The notes under the pieces were generated by a model. It was not told the origin of the DNA and did not search any database. It saw nothing but the letters and a program-made list of their open reading frames with translations. This document shows, piece by piece, positions 52,791 through 61,613 of a stretch of DNA of 64,000 nt. The DNA lies in assembly GCF_004799405.1 (NCBI RefSeq), contig NZ_SSMW01000080.1, forward strand, positions 62,001 to 126,000, read 5' to 3'. Numbering within the stretch: position 1 is the stretch's first letter; each line of letters begins with the position of its first letter. The DNA comes from Bradyrhizobium sp. (GTDB lineage: Bacteria; Pseudomonadota; Alphaproteobacteria; Rhizobiales; Xanthobacteraceae). The position numbers and the translations under genes were made by a program.

Positions 52791-54815
52791 CTAGTTCTTC
52801 GCCAGGCCGTGACGCTGACATCTGCGGCCGATGAACTCGCCGGTCGACAGGCAGCTGGAATATTCGGAGTCGCAATGGTAGCCCTGCCTGCCGATCTCGG
52901 CGGCGTGGCGCTTGCAGCCGGCATATGCCGCCGAACAGGATCTCGCCCCGCAGGCTGCGCCGCCGGCGCCGCTATAGGACGGCTCGCCAGCCGGCGCGCG
53001 CTTCGCGCTGGGCTGCGTCTCTTCCGGCGCCCGTTCGCGCTTGGCCGTTGGCTTTTTCTCCCGGAGCCGCTCGCAGGTGTTGTCGTCGCCGACCTCGTAG
53101 CCCGCCTTGCAAACGATCCTGCTGCAGGTGTCGCCGTCAGCCTTGTAGCCGTGCCCGCAGATCAATGGACAGACCCGCTCGTTCCGGTGCCGCAACACGT
53201 CAAGCGTATCGAAGCTGGCGACCCTGGTATCGAGCGTGGTGCCGGCATTCTTGTTGAACAAGGCAAGCGAGTGTTGGGTGGTATCGTTCCAGTTGCCGTC
53301 GACCGAGCCGGTATAGCAGCCGAGCCGGTGTAACTCGGTTTGCAGCAGGCGAGGTATCTGCTCGTCGGTCGGCCTGGTTTCGTCGGGCTTGTCCGCCGGC
53401 GAAAGCGAGGCGAGCGGGCCGATCGGGTGATCCGCTTCGGCCTTGATCCTGGCGGCGGCTTCGGTGCGCTGGGCTTCAGCGATCCTCGCATCCTCAAGCG
53501 CCTTTTGTAACGCTGCGGCGCGCGCCTCCGCGGCGCGCGCTTCCTCGTCGGCCTTCGCTTTGGCGGCGGCAGCCTTGGCCTCTTCCGCTATTCGAACGAG
53601 ACGGGCCTCCGCGGCCTTTTCTTCCTCGATCTTTCTGAGATTTTCAGCGGCTATCCTGGCCTCTTCTGCGACCGCCGCGGCGCGCTGAGCTTCGGCGAGC
53701 TTCGCTTCCTGTTCGGCCTTCTTCTTTTCCGCGGCAAGGCGCGCCTGCTCGGCTGCCTTGGCGTCTGCTGCGGCCTTGGCCTGTTCGGCGGCTTTTGCGC
53801 CCTCCGCCGCGAGCCTTGCCTTTTCTTCCTCCGCCGAGCGGGCCTTTTCGGTGGCCGCAACGCGAGCTTCCTCGGCTGCCAGCTTGTTGCGTTGGGCCTG
53901 CGCGAGCTTCGCGTAATAGCCGTCGGGATGGGTCGCCAGGAAGAAGTCCCAGGCCTCCTTGGTTGCGATGCGCTCGACAAATTCATAGTCGCGCCGGATC
54001 GCGTCGGAGGGATCGGGCGCGGGACTGACCGGCGCGCTCAAGACGGGCGCCGGCACAAGCGCGATATCGTCGCCACCGAGCGAGCCGTAGACGAACGGCT
54101 CCTGCCTGTTTTTGGTCGCCTTCAGGACGTCGTCGCGTACGAAGCCGAAGGCCTTGCGCAGATCGAGTCCCGGCTTGGTCAGGTGTTCGGCCAGAGCGGT
54201 TGCGAACGGACTGTACTCGCCGTCGCCGTCGAAGGCCGTGAAACCGGCTTTCGCCGCGAATGCGATCATGGTGTTGGAACTGGCCGGCTCGACCTTGGCG
54301 AGGCCTCGCCCAATGCCGCGCTGTCCGATCGTTCGCCTCATGGTCCTGGCGAACGGATTGTCGCGGCAAGCGTCGAGGATGATCAGCCGCAACTTCCTGG
54401 CCGGCTCGACTGTGACCAGGATTCGGTCGAGCGGAAACGCCTCGTCGTAGACGTCGGTGTCGCGTTCCAGCGCCGCGTCGACCGGGATCAGATAGTTGAC
54501 GCCGTCCACCTCGATGCCATGTCCCGCGTAATAAACCACGGCGACGTCGGCATCGCGCACCTGGTCGGCGAAATCGCGCAACACACGGCGCATCTCCGAC
54601 GCTTTAAGGTCGTGGCGAGATAACACCAGATCGAAGCGGGCATCCTTGAATGTCGCGGTCATGGCGGCGGCATCGTTGAGCGGATTGCTCAGCCGCGCCA
54701 CGTTCTGATAGTCGGAGTTACCAATAACGAGCGCGACCCGCTTCTCGGCAAAAGCCGGTTGACCAAGCAGGTTGAAAAAAATGGCCACCAGAGCAAAGAT
54801 CCTGAGACCGCTCAT
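52791..54815 (-). CDS. Caspase-like (metacaspase type, peptidase C14) protein with Ala-rich coiled coil and Cys-rich tail
   Basis: ATG 54815 (MSGLRIFALV) opens a signal peptide ending at AFA-EKR. The 674-residue protein has a caspase fold with H99 (YYAGHG) and C150 (LDACRDNPF), the catalytic pair. A long Ala/Glu/Lys-rich coiled coil follows (about 305-490), then a segment like a peptidoglycan-binding motif (LLQTELHRLGCYTGSVDGNW) and a Cys-rich tail (CPLICGHGYKADGDTCSRIV, ACGARSCSAAYAGC). It is therefore secreted to the periplasm. Its substrates are unknown. Confidence 0.88.
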   Translation of the reverse strand: MSGLRIFALVAIFFNLLGQPAFAEKRVALVIGNSDYQNVARLSNPLNDAAAMTATFKDARFDLVLSRHDLKASEMRRVLRDFADQVRDADVAVVYYAGHGIEVDGVNYLIPVDAALERDTDVYDEAFPLDRILVTVEPARKLRLIILDACRDNPFARTMRRTIGQRGIGRGLAKVEPASSNTMIAFAAKAGFTAFDGDGEYSPFATALAEHLTKPGLDLRKAFGFVRDDVLKATKNRQEPFVYGSLGGDDIALVPAPVLSAPVSPAPDPSDAIRRDYEFVERIATKEAWDFFLATHPDGYYAKLAQAQRNKLAAEEARVAATEKARSAEEEKARLAAEGAKAAEQAKAAADAKAAEQARLAAEKKKAEQEAKLAEAQRAAAVAEEARIAAENLRKIEEEKAAEARLVRIAEEAKAAAAKAKADEEARAAEARAAALQKALEDARIAEAQRTEAAARIKAEADHPIGPLASLSPADKPDETRPTDEQIPRLLQTELHRLGCYTGSVDGNWNDTTQHSLALFNKNAGTTLDTRVASFDTLDVLRHRNERVCPLICGHGYKADGDTCSRIVCKAGYEVGDDNTCERLREKKPTAKRERAPEETQPSAKRAPAGEPSYSGAGGAACGARSCSAAYAGCKRHAAEIGRQGYHCDSEYSSCLSTGEFIGRRCQRHGLAKN

Positions 54816-55282
54816 GGAAAACCTCAAACCGCAATACACCGACCCTATCCATGTCGGCTTTTGGCCGCAACATCCAGCCTGGTGAGAGGCCCCCTATGTG
54901 AGGCTGCTCACAATCCCTCCTTAGCGCATTGAATTTATTCGGTGATGTCAGGCTCCGCGATCGATTTCGCCCGACGGGCAAATCAGCAATTTCCTGTCAA
55001 GCCCTCCCGCGAAAGCGGGTGATCCAGTATTCCAGAGGCGTCAGCGATAGAGTCGAGAGGCGCGGCGTACTGGATGCCCCGCTTGCGCGGAGCATGACGG
55101 CTTCATTTGGAGCAGCACCATGCATCACGCGCGGCGTCGTCCTTGCGAACGCAGGGACCCATAACCACAGGAAGTGGGGTTTTGCGAAATTCGTCGAACA
55201 GCATCTCTCACAGCAAGCGCCGCGGCGCATGGGTCCCTGCGTTCGCAGGGACGACGGCCGCCAGCGGGCGCGGAAGAAAACC
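54816..55282. other. Repeat-containing intergenic region between the caspase-like and apaG genes
   Basis: 467 bp with no credible gene. One inverted pair is CGCGAAAGCGGGTGATCCAG (55009 onward) with ACTGGATGCCCCGCTTGCGC (55069 onward); the second is GTCGTCCTTGCGAACGCAGG at 55136 with CCTGCGTTCGCAGGGACGAC at 55235. Both are dispersed repeat modules. The promoter of the caspase-like gene should lie next to 54816. Confidence 0.6.
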
Positions 55283-55675
55283 CTAATTCAACACCCGCTT
55301 GTTATCCGGACTATCGAGCGAAAATGTCGGCACGTCGATCTCGAACCGTTCGCCGCTTTTGCTCACCATCTGGTAGCGGCCGGTCATGAAGCCTGAGGTG
55401 GTCGGGAGCGGGACGAAACTGGTGTATTCGAAGCGCTCGCCGGGCGCGAGCACCGGCTGCTTGCCGATCACACCCTCGCCGCGGACTTCCTGCTTGCGGC
55501 CGGAGGCGTCGGTGATGATCCAGTGCCGCGTCTTGAGCTGCACTGTTTCCCTGCCGGAATTGGTGATGACGATGGTGTAGGACCAGAAATACTGGCTCCG
55601 TTCCGCCGACGAGCGTTCCGGCAGGAAGTTCGGCTCGACGGTGACTTCGATCTGGCGGGTAACGGTGCGGTACAT
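55283..55675 (-). CDS. apaG: ApaG protein
   Basis: 130 residues of the fibronectin-III-like ApaG family: QIEVTVEPNFLPERSS, YFWSYTIVITNSGRETVQL, TRHWIITDASGRKQEVRGEG, PGERFEYTSFVPLPTTSGFM and MTGRYQMVS. Associated with magnesium/cobalt resistance and Ap4A metabolism in enterobacteria, but its biochemical role is unclear. Length and motifs are normal. Confidence 0.94.
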   Translation of the reverse strand: MYRTVTRQIEVTVEPNFLPERSSAERSQYFWSYTIVITNSGRETVQLKTRHWIITDASGRKQEVRGEGVIGKQPVLAPGERFEYTSFVPLPTTSGFMTGRYQMVSKSGERFEIDVPTFSLDSPDNKRVLN

Positions 55676-55904
55676 CCGGGGGATCTTCTCGAATTGGCGG
55701 CGTATCCTATCGAAATAATCCCTGGGAAACCAATCGCCGGGCCGGCATCATCCGGCTCGATTGACCGTGGTTTTAACATAGTTCCGGCCCAAAGCCCGCC
55801 GGCGCGGCCCCTAACCCCTCGTGACTTGCTTGCAATTTTCGAGACGATACACTCTCTCGAAGCAAACAGGCGCGTCAATCGACCTGTTCCAGACCGGTGC
55901 CCAT

Positions 55905-57170
55905 ATGACCTCCATTGCCGATCGAATTGCCGCGCCGCCGCTGGCGGGTACAGCGAACGACGCCGCGCAGGACGCCGCACCGGCGCCGGCTTCCCTGGTG
56001 CAGGTGATGTCGTTGCAACTGGGAAACGAGCGCGAATTGCGGCTCGATCTGTTTCGCGGCCTCGCGCTGTGGCTGATCTACATCGATCATCTGCCGTCCA
56101 ATCTTTTTACCTGGCTCACCATCCGCAATTACGGGTTCAGCGACGCCACCGAGATTTTCATCTTCATCTCGGGCTATACCGCGGCGTTCGTTTACGGCCG
56201 CGCGATGCTGGAGTCCGGTTTCGTGGTGGCGACCGCGCGCATCATGCGGCGGGTCTGGCAGATTTATGTCGCGCACGTGTTCCTGTTCACGATCTTCCTG
56301 GCGGAGATTTCCTACGTCGCCACCAGTTTCGAGAATCCGCTGTATACGGAAGAAATGGGGATCATGGATTTTCTCAAGCAGCCGGACGTCACCATCGTCC
56401 AGGCGCTGCTGCTGAGATTCCGCCCCGTCAACATGGACGTGCTGCCGCTCTATATCGTGCTGATGTTCTTTCTGCCCGCGATCCTGTGGCTGATGAAATG
56501 GCGGGCCGACGTCACGCTGGCGCTGTCGGTCCTGCTCTATGCCCTGACCTGGCACTATGACCTGTATCTGTCGGCCTATCCGAACGGCTACTGGGCCTTC
56601 AACCCGTTTGCCTGGCAATTGTTGTTCGTGTTCGGGGCATGGTGCGCGCTCGGCGGCGCCCGGCGGATGTCGCGGGTTCTCGCTTCGCCGGTCACGCTGT
56701 GGATTTCGATCGCGTATTTGTTCGCGGCGTTCTGCGTCACCATGACCTGGTATCTGCCGCAGCTGAGCCCCCTGATGCCGCGCTGGCTCGAGCAGTGGAT
56801 GTACCCGATCGACAAGACCGATCTCGACGTGCTCCGGTTCGCGCACTTCCTGGCGCTGGCGGCCATCACCGTCCGGTTCCTGCCGAGGGACTGGTCCGGA
56901 TTGAAGTCGCCCTGGCTGCGGCCGCTGATCCTGTGCGGGCAGCATTCGCTCGAGATCTTCTGCCTCGGCGTGTTCCTGGCGTTTGCGGGGCATTTCATCC
57001 TGGCCGAGGTAAACGGCGGCGCGATGCTGCATGGCATCATCAGTATTTCCGGAATTCTGATCATGTCTGCCGCAGCGTGGCTGTTTTCGTGGTATAAATC
57101 CAATGCCGATAAGAATGCCTCGCGAAAGGGCACCAGCGGCAACGCTGATATGGCGGGAGGCGGGGCATGA
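55905..57170 (+). CDS. opgC: OpgC-type glucan acyltransferase, inner membrane
   Basis: ATG 55905 (MTSIADRIAAPP) gives 421 residues with about ten membrane helices. OpgC_C family signatures are ELRLDLFRGLALWLIYIDHL, GFSDATEIFIFISGYTAAFV and LLLRFRPVNMDVLPLYIVLM, then CGQHSLEIFCLGVFLAF. OpgC in enterobacteria adds succinyl groups to osmoregulated periplasmic glucans. Here it is followed by two SGNH-fold genes (4-bp overlap with the first), not by mdoGH, so the acceptor may differ. Confidence 0.88.
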   Translation: MTSIADRIAAPPLAGTANDAAQDAAPAPASLVQVMSLQLGNERELRLDLFRGLALWLIYIDHLPSNLFTWLTIRNYGFSDATEIFIFISGYTAAFVYGRAMLESGFVVATARIMRRVWQIYVAHVFLFTIFLAEISYVATSFENPLYTEEMGIMDFLKQPDVTIVQALLLRFRPVNMDVLPLYIVLMFFLPAILWLMKWRADVTLALSVLLYALTWHYDLYLSAYPNGYWAFNPFAWQLLFVFGAWCALGGARRMSRVLASPVTLWISIAYLFAAFCVTMTWYLPQLSPLMPRWLEQWMYPIDKTDLDVLRFAHFLALAAITVRFLPRDWSGLKSPWLRPLILCGQHSLEIFCLGVFLAFAGHFILAEVNGGAMLHGIISISGILIMSAAAWLFSWYKSNADKNASRKGTSGNADMAGGGA

Positions 57171-57925
57171 AGTTCAACGCGGGGGCCATCCTGGGCCTGA
57201 TGGTGTTGGCCGGTTGTCTGACCGCGGCTTCGGTGCGCGCCGAGGATGCCGTGCAGAGCTGCGAAGTTCCGGACTACCTGCTTTCAACCGAGAGCGCGCT
57301 CCCCAAGGTCATGGACGCCGTAAAAGGCGGCCATCCGCTGGATATTCTGGTGATCGGCAGCCGTTCCTCGACCATCCCTTCCGCGGAAGCGAGCGCCTAT
57401 CCGGGCCGGTTGCAGGCCATGCTGAAGGAGAAGCTGCCGGCGGTCGCCGTCAACGTTTCGGTGGAATTGCAAACCAAGAAAACCGCCGAGGAAGTCGCCG
57501 CCGGTATGGTTAAGCTGATGGAGGGCAAAAAACCTACTTTGGTTATCTGGCAGACCGGCACGGTTGATGCTATGCGATCTGCCGATCCCGATGATTTTCG
57601 CGGCGCGGTCGATGAAGGCGTTGCTGCGCTGCAAACTGCGGGAGCCGATGTGATTTTGATGAATCTGCAATACAGCCCGCGAACGGAAACGATGATTTCG
57701 GCACCGCCCTATTTGGACAATATGCGCGTGGTGGCGCAGCAGCACGATGTCCCGCTGTTCGACCGGTTTGCCATCATGCGCCAATGGAACGACTCCGGCG
57801 ATTTCGACCTGTTCACCGCCACGCATGGGATCGAACTCGCCAAGCGAGTCCATGATTGCCTCGGCCGCGCGCTGTCGAAATTCGTGATCGACGCGGCGCA
57901 TGTCGGTCCGGTCCAGCAGAACTAG
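57167..57925 (+). CDS. SGNH-fold protein with eroded catalytic motifs
   Basis: 252 residues with a signal peptide (possible lipobox LAGC at 14-17, or cleavage at VRA-ED). The SGNH fold is recognisable by comparison with its neighbour, but key motifs are changed: block I is GSRSS (64-68), block III is GTV rather than GTN (131-133) and block V lacks the Asp three residues before His220 (TATH). It may be a binding or accessory subunit. The start overlaps opgC by 4 bp. Confidence 0.7.
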   Translation: MKFNAGAILGLMVLAGCLTAASVRAEDAVQSCEVPDYLLSTESALPKVMDAVKGGHPLDILVIGSRSSTIPSAEASAYPGRLQAMLKEKLPAVAVNVSVELQTKKTAEEVAAGMVKLMEGKKPTLVIWQTGTVDAMRSADPDDFRGAVDEGVAALQTAGADVILMNLQYSPRTETMISAPPYLDNMRVVAQQHDVPLFDRFAIMRQWNDSGDFDLFTATHGIELAKRVHDCLGRALSKFVIDAAHVGPVQQN

Positions 57926-57939
57926 GGATTTCGCGTTAA

Positions 57940-58956
57940 ATGAGTTTTGTCAGCCCTTTTTGCCGAACGACATCGTTGGCCGCCATTTCCATCGCCGCCC
58001 TTGTGCTGCTGATGCCGGCATCGACGGCGCCGGCGCGCGCGCAAGACGCCCGGATTACACAAGCGAACGCTGACAGTCCCAAACCCGACAGCGCTGGTCC
58101 GCCGGCGATGCAGGCCGCGGGCGCACCAACTACCGGCAACGTGGGTGCCGCCGACCAGCCCGACCCGTCGCAGCAGAAGACTCTCGCCAGCAGGGCGATC
58201 GAAAAGGTGAAGCAGGTCGCGAAATCGGCCGGCGACATTTTCAGCCGCGTTCCCTGCCTGCCGCCGAAGGGCGGCGTCAGGCCGCTGGGATCGCTGCCGC
58301 ACGTGGCCGGCAAGCTCGCCGCCGGCGAGCCGGTGGTGATCGTCGCATTCGGCTCGTCCTCGACCACGGGCTGGGGCACGACGTCGCCCGAATTCAACTA
58401 TCCCAACCGGCTGGCGAAGCAGTTGCAACGGCAGTATCCGACGGCCAACATCACCATGCTCAATCGCGGCGTCGGCGGCGAAGATGCGCCCGAAATGATG
58501 AAACGGCTGCAGACGGCGGTGCTCGACATGAAGCCGGATCTGGTGATCTGGCAGGTCGGCACCAACGCCGTGCTGCGCGACCTCGATCCTGCCGAGACTG
58601 CCAGGCTGGTCGAGGAAGGCATTGCGCGGATTCAGGCGGCGAACTCCGATATCGTGCTGATCGACCCGCAGTATTCTCCGAGGGTTTATGAACACGGCGA
58701 AAGCGCCAGCCGGATGGTGAAGGTGCTCGACAGGGTCGCCGAGATCCGCAATGTCGGATTTTTTCCGCGCTTCGAGGTGATGCGCCAATGGCACGAGCAG
58801 CAGGCGCTCCCGATCGATACCTTCGTGATCGCCGACGGCCTGCACATGAACGACTGGGGTTACGCCTGCTTTGCGCAACTGCTCGGTGACGACATCATCC
58901 GGTCGGTCGGCCAGCTCAAGCTCGGCGTCAACGTGCAGACCTATCGGCCGATGTGA
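57940..58956 (+). CDS. SGNH/GDSL hydrolase-fold protein, secreted
   Basis: 338 residues with a signal peptide (cleavage near ARA-QD) and a Pro/Ala-rich linker to about 105. The SGNH catalytic blocks are intact: GSSST near 138, GVGGED at 177-182, GTN at 207-209 and DGLH at 299-302. It begins 15 bp after the degenerate paralogue; both contain WQxGTxxxxR, QYSPR and FxxMRQW motifs, so they are duplicates. A periplasmic acyl esterase or acyl-transferase acting with OpgC is a reasonable guess. Confidence 0.8.
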   Translation: MSFVSPFCRTTSLAAISIAALVLLMPASTAPARAQDARITQANADSPKPDSAGPPAMQAAGAPTTGNVGAADQPDPSQQKTLASRAIEKVKQVAKSAGDIFSRVPCLPPKGGVRPLGSLPHVAGKLAAGEPVVIVAFGSSSTTGWGTTSPEFNYPNRLAKQLQRQYPTANITMLNRGVGGEDAPEMMKRLQTAVLDMKPDLVIWQVGTNAVLRDLDPAETARLVEEGIARIQAANSDIVLIDPQYSPRVYEHGESASRMVKVLDRVAEIRNVGFFPRFEVMRQWHEQQALPIDTFVIADGLHMNDWGYACFAQLLGDDIIRSVGQLKLGVNVQTYRPM

Positions 58957-59011
58957 AGTCGCCGTTGTCCCTGCGAACGCCGGGGGACGACGATGGTGTT
59001 CTTGGTTGACC

Positions 59012-60217
59012 TCACGCCTTCTCCAGCGCGGATTGCAAATCCTCGATCAGGTCGTCGCGATGCTCGAGGCCGGCCGAGAATCGGATGAAACCTTCGCTGA
59101 TGCCAAGCTCGGCGCGGGCTTCCGGCGTCAGCCGCTGATGCGTCGTGGTGGCGGGATGGGTGACGAGGCTCTTGGCATCCCCGAGATTGTTGGAAATCCG
59201 CGAAAGCTTCAGCGCGTTGAGGCAACGGAAGGCCGTCGCCTTGCCGCCCTTGACCTCGAAGCCGATCAGGGTCGATCCGGCGCGCATCTGTTTCTTGACC
59301 AAGGCGGCCTGCGGATGATCGGCGCGGCCGGGATAGATCAGCCGCGAGATTTTCGGATGCGGCGCCAGAGCATCGGCGACGGCGGCGGCGGTTTCGGTCT
59401 GCGCGCGAACGCGGACCGCCAGCGTCTCCAGTCCCTTGAGCAGGATCCAGGCGTTGAACGGCGACATCGACGGCCCGGTCTGGCGCATGAAATTGTGGAT
59501 GTGTTCGGCGATGAACGCTTCCGACGACAGGATGATGCCGCCGAGGCAGCGGCCCTGGCCGTCGATATGCTTGGTGGCGGAATACACCACGACATCGGCG
59601 CCGAGCGTCAGCGGGCTTTGCCAGAGCGGCGTCGCGAACACGTTGTCGACGATCAGCCGCGCGCCGCCCTGGTGCGCGATCCCGGCGATGGCGCCGATGT
59701 CGAGCACGTCGAGCGTCGGGTTGGTCGGGCTCTCCAGAAAGCAGCTCCTGGTGTTCGGCCGCATCGCTTTCTTCCACTGATCGAGATCGAGGCCGTCGAC
59801 CAGGGTGGAGGCGATGCCGTAGCGCGGCAGCAGGTCTTCCACCACGTAACGGCAGGAGCCGAACATCTGCTTCGACGCTACCACGTGATCGCCGGCCTTC
59901 AGCGGCGCGAGAATGGCCGTGGTCACCGCGGCCATGCCGGTGGCGGTGGCGCGCGCGGCCTCAGCGCCTTCGAGCTCGATCATGCGGCGCTCGAACATCG
60001 AAATGTTGGGATTGGAAAAGCGCGAATAGAGAAAGCCAGGCTCCTCACCCTTGAACCGCGCCTCGCATTGTTCGGCGGTGTCGTAGACAAAACCCTGGGT
60101 CAGGAACAGCGCCTCGGATGTTTCGCCGAATTGCGAGCGCAGGTTTCCGGAATGGACCAGCCGGGTTTCGGGGCGGTATCGGGCGGTGGGCGATGTGGCG
60201 GCGTTAGTCTCAGTCAT
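59012..60217 (-). CDS. metZ: O-succinylhomoserine sulfhydrylase MetZ
   Basis: ATG 60217 (MTETNAATSPTARYRPET) is used: a GGAGG site is at 60222-60226. The 401-residue Cys/Met-metabolism PLP enzyme shows YSRFSNPNISMFERRM, ATATGMAAVTTAIL, the PLP site VVYSATKHIDGQGRCLGG and SAGLEHRDDLIEDL at the end. It makes homocysteine from O-succinylhomoserine and sulfide in methionine synthesis. Its leader carries a SAM-II riboswitch, which fits this role. Confidence 0.94.
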   Translation of the reverse strand: MTETNAATSPTARYRPETRLVHSGNLRSQFGETSEALFLTQGFVYDTAEQCEARFKGEEPGFLYSRFSNPNISMFERRMIELEGAEAARATATGMAAVTTAILAPLKAGDHVVASKQMFGSCRYVVEDLLPRYGIASTLVDGLDLDQWKKAMRPNTRSCFLESPTNPTLDVLDIGAIAGIAHQGGARLIVDNVFATPLWQSPLTLGADVVVYSATKHIDGQGRCLGGIILSSEAFIAEHIHNFMRQTGPSMSPFNAWILLKGLETLAVRVRAQTETAAAVADALAPHPKISRLIYPGRADHPQAALVKKQMRAGSTLIGFEVKGGKATAFRCLNALKLSRISNNLGDAKSLVTHPATTTHQRLTPEARAELGISEGFIRFSAGLEHRDDLIEDLQSALEKA

Positions 60218-60252
60218 GTGACCTCCATCGTGACCACCCAGAAAATGGTCAC

Positions 60253-60285
60253 AAAAAACCGGCCTGGAAAAATTCCACAGGCCGG
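60253..60285 (-). terminator. Attenuator terminator downstream of the SAM-II aptamer
   Basis: On the minus strand CCGGCCT (complement of 60279-60285) pairs with AGGCCGG (complement of 60259-60265), followed by a six-T run (complement of 60253-60258). The first arm can alternatively pair with an upstream CAGGCCGG arm (complement of 60300-60307), giving a mutually exclusive antiterminator. Confidence 0.7.
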
Positions 60286-60307
60286 GATCACACGTGTCCC
60301 CGGCCTG

Positions 60308-60360
60308 TTTAGCGATTTCTTTAACGTGGCTGCAAGCCGGCCGGCTCAAATCACCACGGG
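60308..60360 (-). ncRNA. SAM-II riboswitch
   Basis: The minus strand reads CGTGGTGATTTGAGCCGG, then CTTGCAGCCACGTTAAA and GCTAAA, all consensus pieces of the SAM-II (metA-type) aptamer. Stem P1 is CGTGG (complement of 60354-60358) with CCACG (complement of 60325-60329), and the GCTAAA tail forms the pseudoknot. It lies 91 bp before metZ. Binding of S-adenosylmethionine should lower metZ expression. Confidence 0.93.
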
Positions 60361-60474
60361 ATAAGTCATGCTCATATTCCGTCGCGCCCTTTCCGTCAAG
60401 GCAACCATCGGATAACCGGTAAAAGTCCACATTTTCAGCGTCTGGATGGCGGAAGTCATCCCGGGGACCACCCA

Positions 60475-61581
60475 GTGTCGTTCACGCTTCAACCCGACGC
60501 CAACGGCATCCTGCCCGACCGCATGATCGCGGCGATGGCCGATGCCGGCCTGATCCTGCCGGCCTATCCCTTTGTCGAGAGCCAGATCCAGCCGGCGAGC
60601 CTCGATCTGCGTCTCGCCGACGTCGCCTACCGGGTGCGCGCCAGCTTTTTGCCGGGGCCGGGGGCCACGGTTGCGGAACGCATCGACGAGTTGAAGCTGC
60701 ACGAGATCGACCTTGCCGACGGCGCGGTGCTGGAAACCAATTGCGTCTACATCGTGCCGCTGCTGGAGAGCCTGGCGCTGCCGCCGCAAATCGTCGCCGC
60801 CGCCAATCCAAAGAGTTCGACCGGGCGGCTCGACGTGTTCACCCGCGTGATCGCGGACGGCACCAGGCGCTTCGACATGATCGGCGCCGGCTATCACGGC
60901 CCGCTCTATGCGGAGATCAGTCCCAAGACCTTTCCGGTGCTGCTGCGCGAGGGATCGCGGCTTTCTCAGGTCCGCTTCCGCACCGGCGACGCCATCCTCA
61001 GCGCCGACGAACTCGAAGCGCTGCACGTGCTGGAGCGGCTGGTCGATTGCGACGATGCCGATCTGGTCAACGGCGTGGCGCTGAGCGTCGACCTTTCCGG
61101 CGAAAGCGCCGGCGGATTCGTCGGCTACCGCGCCAAGCGCCACACCGGCGTGGTCGATATCGATCGCCGCGGCGGCTATGCGGCTGGTGAATTCTGGGAA
61201 CCGATCCCGGCGCGGCCCGACGGCAGCCTCATTCTCGACCCCGGCGAGTTCTACATCCTGGCGTCGAAGGAAGCGGTCCAGGTGCCGCCGGATTATGCCG
61301 CAGAGATGGTGCCGTTCGATCCGCTGGTCGGCGAGTTCCGGGTGCATTATGCCGGCTTCTTCGATCCCGGCTTCGGCTATGCCGGCGCCGGCGGGCAGGG
61401 CTCGCGCGCGGTGCTCGAGGTGCGCTCGCGCGAAGTGCCGTTCATTCTCGAGCACGGCCAGATCGTCGGCCGGCTGGTGTATGAAAGAATGCTGGCGCGG
61501 CCGGACGCTCTATACGGGCAGCGCATCGGCTCGAACTATCAGGCGCAGGGCCTGAAGCTGAGCAAGCATTTTCGGGCGTGA
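60475..61581 (+). CDS. dcd: Deoxycytidine triphosphate deaminase, two-domain form
   Basis: 368 residues from GTG 60475. Two dCTP-deaminase/dUTPase-like halves are in tandem: the first has NPKSSTGRLDVFTRVIADGT and ISPKTFPVLLREGSRLSQVR; the second has FRVHYAGFFDPGFGYAGAGG and FILEHGQIVGRLVYERM. Standard Dcd proteins have one such domain of about 190 residues. It converts dCTP to dUTP for thymidylate synthesis. The two-domain form is found in related alphaproteobacteria. The first half has lost the usual aromatic-Gly motif around its FDMIGAGYHG. Confidence 0.85.
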   Translation: MSFTLQPDANGILPDRMIAAMADAGLILPAYPFVESQIQPASLDLRLADVAYRVRASFLPGPGATVAERIDELKLHEIDLADGAVLETNCVYIVPLLESLALPPQIVAAANPKSSTGRLDVFTRVIADGTRRFDMIGAGYHGPLYAEISPKTFPVLLREGSRLSQVRFRTGDAILSADELEALHVLERLVDCDDADLVNGVALSVDLSGESAGGFVGYRAKRHTGVVDIDRRGGYAAGEFWEPIPARPDGSLILDPGEFYILASKEAVQVPPDYAAEMVPFDPLVGEFRVHYAGFFDPGFGYAGAGGQGSRAVLEVRSREVPFILEHGQIVGRLVYERMLARPDALYGQRIGSNYQAQGLKLSKHFRA

Positions 61582-61613
61582 CGCAGCCGATCACAGCCGG
61601 CCCGGGAGCGACA

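Noticed and set aside
53443..53890. Ala/Glu-rich repeat as a DNA tandem repeat
   Set aside because: The periodicity is at protein level (coiled coil); codons vary and there is no exact DNA unit.
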